A stretch of 64,000 nucleotides of DNA, from positions 1,612,001 to 1,676,000 of the forward strand of contig OX637620.1 of NCBI GenBank assembly GCA_951802195.1. The letters are read 5' to 3'. Under the pieces are notes generated by a model, which did not search any database, had not been told where the DNA came from, and saw nothing but the letters and a program-made list of their open reading frames with translations. This stretch comes from Tausonia pullulans. Taxonomy: Eukaryota; Basidiomycota; Tremellomycetes; Cystofilobasidiales; Mrakiaceae. Shown here one piece after another: positions 21,653 to 33,529 of this stretch (positions are counted from its first letter, which is position 1; every line of letters begins with the position of its first letter). The position numbers were made by a program, and so were the translations under genes.

Positions 21653-24600
21653 ATGCTTCAGCGACCCATGAGCGCCTTGCCACGGACCCGGCTCGCCGCA
21701 GTCCCAGCACGCTCTCTCCAAGCCGTCCTTGGAGCAGCAGCTACCACCACCAGCAGGCCCTTTTCGTCGTCCTCTACTTCGTTCGCGCGCCGTTCCATGA
21801 ATCCAGTGCCGGAGAGGAAGCAGTGGACAAAGGGGCCTCGTATCCACCCGTATACAAAGGAGCAGCTTGAGTGCGTCTCTCGTATGATCTTTCACAGGCG
21901 CGTGCGGCTGACCCGGCTCTGTCGGCCCCCTCCGCGTCCTGAATGGCTGTCCGTTATTCGTGTTGCAGAGACGAGGACCTCAAGAAGAAGCTTGCTCACA
22001 TCGCCGGATCGACCATCAAACAGCGGCTGAAAAATATTCAGGTCCAGACCCGTTACTTTGAGGAACAAGTCAGGCTCCAGGACCGCCACCTCGCTGTCCA
22101 GGTGCGTTGTGGGCTTAACGGAGAGCGCCGCCATGGAGTCCAGGAGTTCCTAAGTTCGCGGCTGACCTCCGTTTGTCACACCTTCTGCAGGAGAACCAGC
22201 GTGGTCTTCCCGACATCACCGAGGCTGAGATAGACGACTTCTACGTCAATCTGCTAGCATCAGGAAACGAGCTCGGCAACCTCGAGACGCTACCCTCGCC
22301 AACTCATGTCCCTATCCAGAAGCAGACACCTCTCCACCTCCTACGCGAGACTGAGGACAAGCGAACAACCAAACAGCTCCTCGATCGCCTTGCACACGCC
22401 ATGGTTGTTGAGCGGCGGGCCAAGCTCGCCGCCCCCGTCGAGACCGAGGAGGGAAGGCAACTTGAGGCGCCACAGGTAGTGGAGGAAGAGAAGCAAGCCG
22501 AGCACGTATATAAGCAGGAGCAGGAGCTCGTTATGGTCCAGGCACCGTCGCGCTTGAGCTCCAAGCTCAAGGCCATGGAACTCGAGCAGGTGGACGACCG
22601 GGCCGAAGGTGCCTGGAGCGCGCCGACGATGTCCTTGAGCGAGCGCGCTCGTGAGGCCGCCTCGCAGTCGTTCAGGGAGCGATACCTTAGTGGACAGGCG
22701 TCGGAGAACTCTCTGGTTTCGTCGTCAATATCCTCGCTATCACTTGCAGACTCCGCTCTCGCTCTTAAATCCACCGGCGGCGCCAAAGGACCCCCAGGTT
22801 CCCCTGCGAACCCCCTTCCGGCGACTGAATCGTTGCCCAAGAGGGGTCCCAAGTATTCGTCGGATCCAACAAACGAGACGATTCTCGTCAATCTGTATGT
22901 CGGCTTCATCCCTGATTACCTTAGCGAAGCTCAGACTGATATGCATGCCGCTCCTTCCTCAGCCACAAGCTCTCTATCACGGATCTCAGGAACATTTGCC
23001 TCCAGTCCGGTATTCCGGAGACTGGCAGCAAATACGAACTCGTCCAGCGGGTCTTCGAGCACCGATCCAAGGCGCCTCCCGTTGCGATGCCGAGTCATCT
23101 CAAGGTCCAAAAGCCCAACCTCCAATGGCGTGATGAGCCCTCACATGCTGGCCCGTCTACGTCCTCATCCTCGTCCGCTTCCAATGCAACTCTACTTGGC
23201 CTTGAGACCGCCTCATCCGGCTCCGTCTCCCATTCCCTCGCATCATCGTCCCTGTTCGACCACTCCGTCCTCTCCATCCAGCGCTCTCCTCTCGTCACAA
23301 GCCTCGCCCGTTCCGTCGAGGCTGCCGAGGCCGCCGCTGCTACTGGGGCACGTCGGGAGCCCCTCGAAGTCCGTGACCCTCTTCCTAAGGGCTTAGCCCG
23401 CGATAAGGGCAAAGGCCGCGCCCGGCCACCCCTCCCCGTCCCGCTCGGTTTGCTCACCACGTCAGAGTGGGATGAGACAGTTACCACCACCCTACGCTCA
23501 GGTGAGCCCAAAAATGGGACGCGGAGCGCGAGGGAGGCGGGTTACCGGCGGTTGGAGTTTGCCCGAAGGGGCCTGCTGCCCGTTCGCAACCGGAGGCAAC
23601 AGATCGATGCCATCCGACAAGCGGCGGGGGCTATGGAGGCCGCGTTCGTTCTGGATCTTCAGCAGGTGTGTCATCAGTGCCTGCTCCGTGGGACTGAGGA
23701 TGCTGACCCAAGCTCCTCTCCTCTCACCTTTCCCAGCGGTCTGGCCACAAGACTATCCCGCAACAATTCTATCCAATCCTCGATAGCCTTGCTGATGCTG
23801 GAGACGTTCGAGGGACGGAGATGGTCATCGAGCAGGCGAACCGTGTCTCTGGGCTGAGTGCGTACATGGCTCATCATCCCGAGCGAATGAGCCCGACTGA
23901 ACGCCTTCCTGAACTTCCAGTGGGTAAGCCCGTTGATCCCAAAATCGCGTCATACATCGTCCTTGCCCATCTCGGTAACGCCGACCTTCACAACGCGATT
24001 GCCTCGATGCACTTGCTTGAGGACCGCATGCTCGCCCCTGAGATGTCGATTTATCAGGCGCTCATCACTCCGCTCGTCAACTCCAAAATCTCCGCGCACC
24101 GGGCGAGCGGCTGGGACCTCTTTTCTCACATGCGGCTTGTGGCGCACTCGATTCCGAATAAGGAACTCTACACGACAATGATCACCGCTTGCGCCCACAA
24201 GGACCACCCAGAACCGGAGCGAGGACTTGACCTCTGGACGGAGATGACCTTGGACAACGCCATTCAACCGGACGTCTCAGCATTCAACGCGGCGATCCGC
24301 GCCGCTGGCTCGGTCAAAAAGTTCTACCTTGAGGCCTTCCGGATCATGCGTCAGATGCTCGACTTCTACCACACCTCGAGCCCCCACTCCGAGCAGCGCG
24401 CGCTCTACACCCCCAACCGAGAGACATTTGACGCCCTTCTCGCTGGCGCCAAACGGAACGGCGACATTGCTCGAACGCGGTGGATCCTCACCGAGATGAT
24501 CCGGTTCTCCAACTCGGTGGGCATGCCCGAGGACGGGCACGCCATCTCGCCCGACGCACACACCATGACCGAGGTTTTCCAGGCGTACGCGTCGGCCAAG

Positions 24601-26128
24601 CCGACGATCTCTCGGGCGGGCATCAACGCGGTCAAGCAGGTCACTGAGGGTATCCAAGCTCCACGCGAGGCTGTCAGCGCACCGGAGATAACATCATCTG
24701 CCGAAGCACCTGCTCTCTCTTCCACGGAGGTTACCTCGTCAACCTCTCCCTCTTCGCCTTCCGCTACGTCCTCCACTTCCATGGCCGAGGAGGCGTCCTT
24801 CGGCCCCGCTGTTGAGTCTTCTTTAAGTGACCCTCCAATTCGGAAAGAGGTGGAGGGAGCAGAGACGATCTCGGACGAAGAGATCACTGCGTCCCAGATG
24901 GAAGACGCTTTCGCCTCCAGCTACACGGAGCAGCCCAACCATGGCGCCACCAACAATCTTGGAGGAGCGTTTTCGTCCGCCAGCCCTCACGAGACGCCGA
25001 ACGTGCACACATCAGCGACCCCGCGGTCTCGTGGCGAGATCCTCAATGAGGCCGAACGGCTCCTCTCTCACGTTGTCGTCGACGCCAAGATCTATCGGAC
25101 GTCCCGCTTCACGCCCAGAGGCACCCTCCCCGCACTCCGCCACGTCCGGCTTACGACGGAGCTCGTCAACTCGTATCTCTCAGTCCACTACGAGCATGGC
25201 CACTTCCTCTCGTCGCTCGACAAGTTCACGACCATCTTTGAGGAGCTGGGCGTCGAGCGCAATGCCCACTCATACGCTGGCGTCCTCGAGCTCTGTCGGA
25301 CGCGCAAGTCAAATCAGCGCGAGCTCGCCGCGGAGAAGGCGTTCGAACTTTTCAAAGAGTGGGAGGCGTACGAGAAGAAGGCGGAGGAGACGCTGAGGGG
25401 GATTGAGGAGATAGATGGTAAGCGGGTCGCCAACAAGGTGCGCGACAAAATGGGCATGGGGCCGCGGAACATAGAGAGGATCTGGGTGGCGATGATCAAC
25501 ATCATGGCTTGGTGAGTAGTTTTTGTCTCTTTTTCCGTCGACTGCCCCTAACAACCTTCTCGTTATCCCGTTCCACAGCGCCCATCAGCTCTCACTCGCC
25601 CGAACCATCGTCGAGCGCTTTGTCAAGCTCTACCCACCTTCGCTAATCAGCTGTGCCAAGCTGCCTCCTCTCCCGACCAAGGCACTCGTTCGCGCCATTC
25701 CCAGGCACACGATCAGGCCTGACCCGCTCCCGCCGCATCTCCTCTTCCCGGACCTCAACCTTCTCCACAAGGCGTATGTCATCTATCAGCAGGAGAAGGG
25801 AATCGCTTACGTCAAATGGGTCTCCCAGTCCTACCTTGGCGCGCTCCGCCGGTATCAGGAGTCCAAACTCGACGACGGACCCGAGGGAGTCGTCCGCGAG
25901 CGGGAGAAGAAGTTCTACGCCCGTCTCGAGGAGATCGAGGAGCAGGCACACCCGAAGGACCCCAACCTCAAGTTCAAGAAGGGATTTGCGACACTCGAAA
26001 TGATGAGCGGGGAGGAGGCGCCTAAGCCGCCACCGGAGCTGAAGAAGGGTTCGCTTGAGTGGAAGATACAGCGTGCGCACGGCAAGCTCGCGCTCGCAAA
26101 GTATCAGAGGGCGATCCGGTCGTTTTAA
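21653..26128 (+). CDS. Large mitochondrial-type protein with SAP domain and PPR-like repeats
   Basis: About 1,355 residues in six or seven exons. The N-terminus (MLQRPMSALPRTRLAAVPARS then Ser/Thr-rich RPFSSSSTSFARRS) is a textbook mitochondrial presequence with an RPFSSS-type cleavage region. A charged helical stretch follows (EDLKKKLAHIAGSTIKQRL). Near residue 350-390 is a SAP motif: HKLSITDLRNICLQSGIPET, then GSKYELVQRVFEH. This helix-turn-helix binds nucleic acid. From about residue 640 onward there are helical-pair repeats of PPR type, for example ELYTTMITACAHKDHPEPER, PDVSAFNAAIRAAGSVKKFY and RETFDALLAGAKRNGDIART. A long Ser/Glu-rich linker lies near 24660-25020, and a basic C-terminus ends at TAA (26126-26128). 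Likely role: a mitochondrial RNA processing or translation factor. I cannot name an orthologue. It converges on IMP1, with 118 bases between stop codons. Confidence 0.75.
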
Positions 26129-26246
26129 GGAGAGGAGGGAGAAGTCGTTTTGCATCGTTTTGTACTCGCTCGTTTTGCTGCTGTCGTTGTCCATCATCCA
26201 TATACACTTTGCACCATTCTTCACTGCGCTCTGTGATTCGTTCAGT

Positions 26247-26967
26247 TCATTGTTCTATATTATCTAATGAGCGGACGTTCGATTCCATACTCGTCCAAGT
26301 GGGCCAGATCTGAGTAAGGAGAACCTGTCGTCAGCGTTCAGAAAGTCGACCAGGCGCCACGGCGTGGCCTTCTGTGCACTTGCAAGCAGGACTCACCCTC
26401 GCCTCCACCCTAGCCAGAATAAGCGCTATCGGAACAGGCCCATAGTCCCTTGAATCCGTCGAATTGTTGAGGTTGTCCCCCTGGAGCCAGACGTGACCCT
26501 TAGGGACCTTGACGTAGCGCTCCGAGTTTTTGCGCGCCACGGGCTTTAGATCGCCCGGATTGACCTCGACGGTGTCACCAGGCAGACCGACAATGCGCTT
26601 GCCAACGGTACGGTCCGGCAGGAAAGGATGGAGGGCAATGACGACGTCCCCTCGACCAAAAGGGGTGGCGAGTCGAGGGAAGAAGTATGGCACTCGAGAG
26701 TAGAGGATCCAGTCGCCTGTCGGCGAGAGTGTCGGCAGCATCGACTCGCCCCGGCACTCCTGAATGAAGCCTATCCGGTCGGTGAGAAAGTGCAGGATGC
26801 AGCTGAGCTGAGGAACACAAGAGCAGAGCCACAAGCACTCAGGTTGTTAGTCACACGAGCGCCAGAAGCGAGGGGATCGGTTCCAGCCAGCAACGGACCT
26901 GGACGGTGACAAGCGTCGCACGACCAAAGGACTGGAAACCCTGCGGTATGAAACGCCTGAAGGACAT
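26247..26967 (-). CDS. IMP1: Mitochondrial inner membrane protease subunit (Imp1-type)
   Basis: Signal-peptidase-family serine protease of the mitochondrial inner membrane, which removes sorting signals from intermembrane-space proteins. The gene gives 180 residues in three exons that keep frame: 26967-26899, 26807-26397 and 26309-26247. It starts MSFRRFIPQGFQSFGRATLV. The single transmembrane/entry segment LSCILHFLTDRIGF leads to the catalytic serine motif GESMLPTL. The general-base lysine lies in VGKRIVGLPGDTVEV, and the substrate-pocket/C-terminal box reads HVWLQGDNLNNSTDSRDYGPVP. Length matches the family. Imp1 rather than Imp2 is suggested by the SMLPTL wording and the short N-terminus, but the two subunits are paralogues and this call is less certain than the family. 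Confidence 0.87.
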
Positions 26968-29342
26968 GAATAGGAGAGCGGGCGAGGAGCGGTGAACGTT
27001 TGAGGTTGAGCCGAGGACGCGCTCTCTTTCCACGAAGTCCGGGAGAAAGGCCAGGGCACACGCGTCCTGCCTCTGCCCCTTCGGCTCGGTCCGAAGAACA
27101 CTTCTCTTTCGTAAACACCCATCAGCACACTTCAAATGCCTAGAAAGGACATCTTAGTCGGAGACCTCTGTGGTCTTATCCTCTATCCAGCATCGAAGAC
27201 CGATGAGGTGGACATCCATCGGTGGATAAGATAGCACGGTAGATGCGTCGTGGAGACTCGCGACGCGACGATGATCCTCTTGAGCATCATGGACCTGTCT
27301 GAGCTTTTTAAGATCGTAGGTAACAAGAAGTTTGTGGGTATCCGCAGAATGCACCTGAGATACGACGGGAGGGTTGCCGGGAGGCAGTGCTGGAGACTCA
27401 GTGCCTGCGGTGCAACTAGTAGCTCGCAACCCTCAAGGTCGTCCTCAGCTACATTGGCCGACACCTTGATCATCAGAAGAATTTGAGTAGACCCATTCAG
27501 CCAGCAGAAGTATGTAGCATACTGTTTGAACGGGAGCGTACTCTCGAAGGGATCACGCATCTGCCTACGCAGGGATAAACGGGTAACATCGCTCCCGTCT
27601 GCGTTCACTTCATATCCTCAGGCATCGAGCCAGCCAAGAAGGAATTGAGGCTGGCATCGCAGCCAAGGACGCCAACGGCATGCAGGCAAGGCGAGCGGCG
27701 ACTTCAGCTTCGATGGCATAGCCCAGAACAGCTCCTCCACCTCCAAACTTGATCTTTCTGTCGTTCACTGGATGCTTCCAACTCACCGGAGTCTGGCGGC
27801 GAGCGTTTGTCTGTCGAAAGGAAGTCTGATCCCTCATCAGCTCGGATCTATTTCCAGTCAACCTCTCGGCCCCCTCCTCCCCCTCCTGTTAGAACAACAT
27901 CTAACATGACCTGCTCTCCAGAAAGCACAAGATCCTCGCAGCGGCCTCAAAGCGTTTAGAAGTGGAAGAAAGTGCACCCGCGGCCGGGAACTTCTGGGCA
28001 AAGAACTGTCTCTCGTCCGCGACTTTCCCTGCCTGAAGGGAAGCAAGCTACTTCTTCTGCATCCAGTGATAGTCTTATTTCCGCCTGGCCCTGACAGGTC
28101 CCTTACCCAGGGCTCAAACAATGGATATGTATGACAGACACTAAGTCACGGGCCCCCACTTTGAACGGAGGTCTCAGTGCATACTCGCGAATGAGGACGA
28201 CTCGGGCGGTTTTAAGTGACTTGGACTGGGCATGCCTTTGAATCTGAGAATGATAATGAAAACCGCTCTGTTTGCTTCCTGAATCGCGCTGATGTATGGT
28301 CGGCCTGCTCTAGTCCTTCACCATCCCGAAGGGAGTACACGCACTCGACAAGGCGAAGGCGGGCAAGACTGGTGTAAGCTCAAATATCATGTCGTCAGTT
28401 CGCTTTGCCTCTGACCAACGACATTGACTTCCTCCAGCGCCCAGATCCGATCCATTGCGTGTGCTACGCGACCCAATAGGCGGTTATGGTTACCAGTGTA
28501 GCAATAACGGTCAGCAGTTGCAAGTTGGTCCGACTCCTTGCCTCATGTCCGAGGTTTTTCTCATATGCTCTGTCAGCTCTGTTGTGGGAGCTCGAATCAT
28601 ACATAGTCTCCAAAAGCGGGGGCGGCTACGGGTCTCACTCGCATGGCTTGGACGATAAAGGGGAAGAACATCAAGAGGGACTACTTTTCGAGAGCATGAC
28701 CAAGGGAAAATTTGAAATTAATTCGAGGGTTCGTGTCTGCCTTCGGCTCCAAGTCGGAGAATGCTGCCTGATAGATTCCTCCCGGGCTCACGCACACTCC
28801 ATCATCTCTTCCTGAGGTTCAAGCGTGACGCTGTTAATTCCGATCGATAGCAGCGGCCTAGCCCTCAGTGGCTTATCCGGTGGTCCGACGAGAGCGGTGC
28901 TTCCGTGGAAACAGTCGGGGAGGACCGCGGGAGTAGCATCCTCGCGGGCAATCGAACCCTCTACGAGTTTCACTCCTTGTAGCCATGAGCGGTCGTTTCT
29001 CGTGAATACTTTAGGCCTTTTTAGACGCGTTTCAAAGGGTTGTTGTTTTACGGCGGAGTTGATGACGTTGCCCCTGATTGAAGGAGTTCCCTTTGTTCCG
29101 ATCCATCTGCCAAGCCTGCCATCTTACCTTCTCTTTAGCTCAGTATACTCGCGCTGAAGACCAACATTGGCGTCCAACCTCCATCTGTTCCGGTCACCTT
29201 CATCTAGCGCGGTCCTTAGTTCTCGACGATCCTTTGTTCCCCCTCGCAGGCGCCTGAATATACGACGAGCCGGTCTCACGCTCTCCTTCACCTTCAACTC
29301 CGCCTGCACCTCTCTGTCTCTCAACTGAAACAAGGACTACCA
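26968..29342. other. Gene-poor stretch with scattered coding-like remnants
   Basis: About 2.4 kb upstream of both IMP1 and the esterase, visibly less GC-rich than the neighbouring genes. No complete gene could be built. On the minus strand, 27154-27610 holds open frames in two phases, including NADGSDVTRLS (a phrase common in TolB/WD40-like propeller repeats) and KLLVTYDLKKLRQVHDAQED. Further up (27860-28130) there is QFFAQKFPAAGALSSTSKRF. These may be exons of a decayed or highly diverged gene; they may also be chance. The first 29 bases before 29343 and the pyrimidine-rich 29160-29340 segment look like the esterase promoter and 5' UTR. A T-loop-like GGGTTCGATT (minus, near 28950) lacks the rest of a tRNA cloverleaf. 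Confidence 0.35.
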
Positions 29343-31506
29343 ATGTTCTCCTTCCATTTCCTTATCGTATTTTTCACCCTCATCCTCGCATCCTCGTCTC
29401 ACCCCCTCCCCGAGCCGGCCAAGACGACAGCGCGCTCCCTCGGAAGCCTTCTTGGGGAGCTGGCTCGCTCCATCTTCTCACGGGACGTCGTGACATTGAC
29501 GCCGGGCGGAGCCGTTCGGGGGATCTCGACAGCGGGAGGAGCCTTGCGTACGAGCGTCCGCTATGCGACAATCGAGTCGAGATGGACTGCTTCTCGCGTT
29601 GTCATGAGCTGGGACAGAACGTGAGTTGTGCTTGTACTTGAAAAACCCTGGAAGCGTTCTGACATGTGTTCTCAGCCTCGACGGCACATCATTGCCCCCC
29701 TCATGCCCTCAGGCGAAAAGCTACTCGTCAGGCACGTCCCAGTCGGAAGACTGCCTGTACGCGGTCATATTCGAGCCTCATGGAGCGAAAAATCTGCCAG
29801 TAATGGTGTGAGTGCTTCATGGTGCATTCAGTGTTGAGAGCCCCCCTGACCATCGGACCCATAGGTGGATCCATGGCGGTTCCTTCCTCGCTGGTTCTTC
29901 TTCGGCTCCAGGTCTCGATGGGTCAAAGTTCGCGGTAGATAACGACTGCATCGTTATCGTGATCCAGGCGAGTCTATTACCAGCCTTGTTGAGAATGTCA
30001 CTTTCAGAGCCTTGACTCGCCATTATGCCTTCTCAGTATCGACTTGGAGTTCTCGGCTTCCTCTCTCCCAATGCAACCGGTTTAGGATCCAATCTCGCCC
30101 TTGGGGATGTCATCAACTCACTCGCTTTCGTTCGCAGCTCAATATCATACTTCGGCGGTGACCCCTCCCGGGTGACCGTCGCTGGCCATTCCTCAGGGGC
30201 CCACCTCATTCGCGCGCTACTGGTGAGCCCACCGGCAGAAGACCTCTTCCAGTGAGTTCCTTCGCCAAGAAAAAACCTTATTTCAAAACTGATTCAAGAC
30301 ATTCTCAGCGCGGCTATCCTACAAAGTGACCCAATGGATTTTGGCATGTCGACGCCGGCCATCACGTCGCTGCTCTCCTCGACATTCTACTCTTCCCTGA
30401 CGAGAGGGTCGACTCCATCTCTCGAAGCCCTGCGTAGCATGCCGCTCTCGGATTTGCTCTCTGCTCAGATGGCCTTTACAAGCTCAGCTTTTCTTCTGGA
30501 TGCCGGCATTCCCATCGCCGAGCCTCTCCGCCCGACATCGGGGGACCCAGCTCTCCTCCCTCTCGATTTTGCGCAGGCTCTTTCCTCCGGCAGACTCTCA
30601 GGACGCTCGCTCTCTAAGTCTCTGCTGCTATCAACAGTCAGGGACGAGGGTGCCGCTTTGGTCGGCCAGCTCAATCCTGGCCCTACATCGCCGGAATCCT
30701 TCGCGGCCCAGATCCAGCAGCTTCTCGAGCCCTCCATCGCCAGCGCTGTCCTCACCTCGTCAAGAGAAGAGTACATCGTCGCGGGGAGTAATGGCGATCT
30801 TCGAAAAGCGCTGACCGCTATCGCGACTGAGCGGTTCTGGACTTGCGCTGTGCGGAACATCGCGGGCCTTTGGGTAGCAAAGGGAGGCAAGGCCTACGTC
30901 GCTGAGTTCGAGAGTGGTATCGGGTGAGTCAGATACAGCTTCATGATGTCGTTCGCGCTGGGCTGACCGGTCGGTCGACCTGCTCTACCAGCTACGAGAG
31001 CAACGACGGCATCTCCTACTGCAACGATAAGGTGTGCCACGAGGACGACATAAAGGTCGTGGTCAGTCTGCGTCTCTGGGCCAGCGAGACATGATTATGT
31101 CGGCCACCCGCCGATGCCTTGTCGTCTTTCTACAGTTTGGAACCGGTCCCTCTGAACTTATCAACACTGAGACGAAGGCTCTTACGTCGGTGGTGATGAA
31201 GCGCTGGGGGAACTTTGTCCACGATCACGAACCCCACGCGTTCGTCCTTCATCTCTCCCACCTCGCTTGCCTGCTCTGCTTCTGACCCTTCGCCTCTCAG
31301 TAAGGACTCGGCGACTTGGCATGCGTTCTTGTCCGAGGAAAACGTCCTTCCCCTTGGTGGGGACCGCGTCGGAAGAAAGGTGAGCGAGGCTGTCAAATAT
31401 GCTGAAGGGAGCGCTGCTTCAGACTGACCTGACCCCCCTTGTCCAGTGCGAGGGCAGCATCTGGGGAGTACCACCCGCCTTGTTCAGCTGGCAGATGCAC
31501 AGCTGA
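29343..31506 (+). CDS. Secreted type-B carboxylesterase
   Basis: Alpha/beta hydrolase of the carboxylesterase/cholinesterase-like lipase family, about 570 residues in eight or nine exons. An N-terminal secretion signal (MFSFHFLIVFFTLILASSSH) is followed by a propeptide-like region. Family signatures are present: SEDCLYAVIFEP (the Cys/EDCL box), VMVWIHGGSFLAG (oxyanion hole), YRLGVLGFLS, and GGDPSRVTVAGHSSGAHL with the nucleophile Ser in GHSSG. STVRDEGA holds the likely acidic triad residue and VCHEDDIKVVFGTG the His. Cysteines after the signal fit disulphide-bonded extracellular enzymes. The stop is TGA at 31504-31506. The substrate (triglyceride, cutin-like or plant ester) cannot be told. 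It lies next to the gene-poor stretch and converges on QRI7. Confidence 0.86.
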
Positions 31507-31582
31507 TGTTTAGGATGAGGAGTTGGAGAGGCAGAGCTGGGATTAGATCTTGTTCTTTTTGGTTTCTGTGATCCTGGTGAGG

Positions 31583-33225
31583 TCATATATCCATCTCTCC
31601 CCCGCTGGGCGACGCTGGGATGTCCTCAATCGACCACTTGCGCCGAGGGAGGCAATCGGAGAGGTCATTAAAGGACCCCTCCGTGAAGCGGTGGATCGCG
31701 GCATTAGCGATCATCGCTGTCGGAAGGGCGAAGTCAGCTGATCTGAAGCTGGAAAGCATGTGAAGGGCTGACTCACCGGCGTTGTCCGTGCACAGCGAGA
31801 CAGGAGGGAAGACAATGCGAAGATCGAGTTCCTCTCCGAGCTCGAGCAATCTGGCGAGGGAGCAAGTATCATTCAGCAAAAGTCGGAATTACCATGCTTG
31901 GACTCTAAGGCAGACCTTGCTCTGACAAAGGCGTTACTAGCCACCCCTCCGCTGACAACGAGCTCCCGGAGCTTTCCTCGACCTTCCTTCTCCCCTTCCT
32001 CCTCGGCAATCCGCAGATCGCCCACTACCTTTCTCGTCTGATCCACCAATGCCGCCGTCAGTGCTCTCTGCGCTTCTCTAACGACGGCAATCTTCATCCC
32101 CTCCGACACCTTGGCCAGGTTGAACGCATGTACGGCGGCCTTGTCCTCCGTCGGAGCAACCGAACTGAGAAACTTGAACGTTCGTGTCACCAACCCTGTC
32201 AGCTCGAAGACTGGGCCGTCGAGCGAAGCTGGTCGTAGCTTGGGTATCTCAGGGACCGCCGGCGAGCCAGAGCTAGACTTTGACGCCGCGAGTCGCTCGA
32301 GCGCTGCCCCGAGACCGAAATTGGCGTCTGGCTCGAGCTTGAGCGCCGAGGCGATCTTGTCGAAGCAGTTGCCAATGGGGATGGCGCCTGTGTCGACAAG
32401 AATGCGGAAGGAAGTGAGGGAGGAGGCGAAGACAAGCTGGGTGTGGCCACCGGAGATTAGAAGGGTGAGAAAGGGGAAGGTTGGTGGGTTGAGCTCAGTC
32501 ATGAGGGGGGTGAGGGCATGGCCTTGCTGTGGGAATAAATGGGTGTTGTGAGCGTATGAGCGATGGGCTCGACGAATGACCGTACCATGTGGTTCACGCC
32601 AATGAGAGGCAGATTGTTAACAGCCGCAATAGCAGCAGCCGAATTGGCCGAAACCATTAATGGGTTAAACATGCTGAAGTGTGAGAGGGTGTGTGAGGCT
32701 TGGTCGTCGTGGCGAGGTCGTCATCAGGAACGAACCCTGGACCCTGGGTGAACGCAACCGCATCGATATCTCGGATCGTCAAAGATGCCTCTTGAAGAGC
32801 TTGTTTAATCACTCCTGGCTAAGAAATGCCTACGACATTAGCGGACCCGACCGTGAGAGACCAGGCCAGAGAAAGGTCCGATTCACCATAGCCTGAATGT
32901 GCGCGTTGTTTGCAGCCAATGGATGAATTCCGCCGTAAACCTCTACATAAATATGAGCCCAATCAGACAACGGGTGCCCAAATGAGCATAACCCCTGTTA
33001 CCTACTGTGAATGTCATGCTGCTTTCGAACCACGCTCGAAAGGACCCGGCGGTCCGAGTCGACGACGGCCGCACACGTGTCGTCTGCGGAGGACTCAAGG
33101 CCAAGGATGCGAAATCGCTTGGGTCGTCTTGCCGATGAAAAAGGACGGGAGTATGCTGAGGTCTTCTGTCTGGTGAGACTCAACTGGTGGGGGGCAACCA
33201 GTTGAACGCGACGCGTCGTGGCCAT
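31583..33225 (-). CDS. QRI7: Mitochondrial tRNA N6-threonylcarbamoyladenosine transferase
   Basis: Kae1/TsaD-family enzyme that transfers the threonylcarbamoyl group to A37 of ANN-decoding mitochondrial tRNAs. The N-terminus MATTRRVQLVAPHQLS then Ser/Arg-rich PFSSARRPKRF is a presequence. The mature protein begins FRILGLESSADDTCAAVVD (the ASKHA nucleotide-binding start). The metal-binding motif NHMQGH, the TLLISGGHTQLV phosphate loop, GAIPIGNCFDKIA, and VVSGGVASNAFVRA followed by PPVSLCTDNAGMIA are all present. The tail reads SIEDIPASPSGGEMDI. An in-frame ATG 54 bases upstream (33279, MLARLRIFASTNSPSF) would lengthen the presequence and is a realistic alternative start. The mitochondrial form rather than cytosolic Kae1 is indicated by the presequence and TsaD-like wording. 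About six introns. Confidence 0.9.
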
Positions 33226-33529
33226 GGTGCAGAAGGATGGAGAATTGGTCGAGGCAAAAATGCGTAGTCGTGCCAGCATCGCCCGAGTCGACCTAAGATA
33301 AGAAGGGCGAGCAGAAAAGCAGTGAGATACAGAAGAGCAAGGGCGGAGGGTTGGTGGATGTCGAGGGTAAGAACACACAGGCATTGACGACTCGACTTTC
33401 GAGGCAGCACACGGATATGGCCGTGAAGCGGCGAATGCGCTCTTCATCCTACATCGCTCTGTTTCTCGATTAAATTTGTGCTGATTGCTGGGCATTTAGC
33501 CGTGAAGGGAAGTACAAGGATCTATAATA
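33226..33529. other. Intergenic gap between QRI7 and the ITFG1-like gene
   Basis: About 300 bases holding the QRI7 promoter and the 3' UTR of the upstream co-oriented gene. An ATT/TAAAT-rich patch lies near 33465-33530. No gene was seen. Confidence 0.3.

Noticed and set aside
28930-28975. T-loop-like GGGTTCGATT on the minus strand as a tRNA gene
   Set aside because: No matching acceptor, D or anticodon arms could be folded around it.
26968-29342. Transposon or virus-like element in the gene-poor stretch
   Set aside because: No transposase, reverse transcriptase, integrase or capsid motif, and no terminal repeats or target-site duplication were seen.
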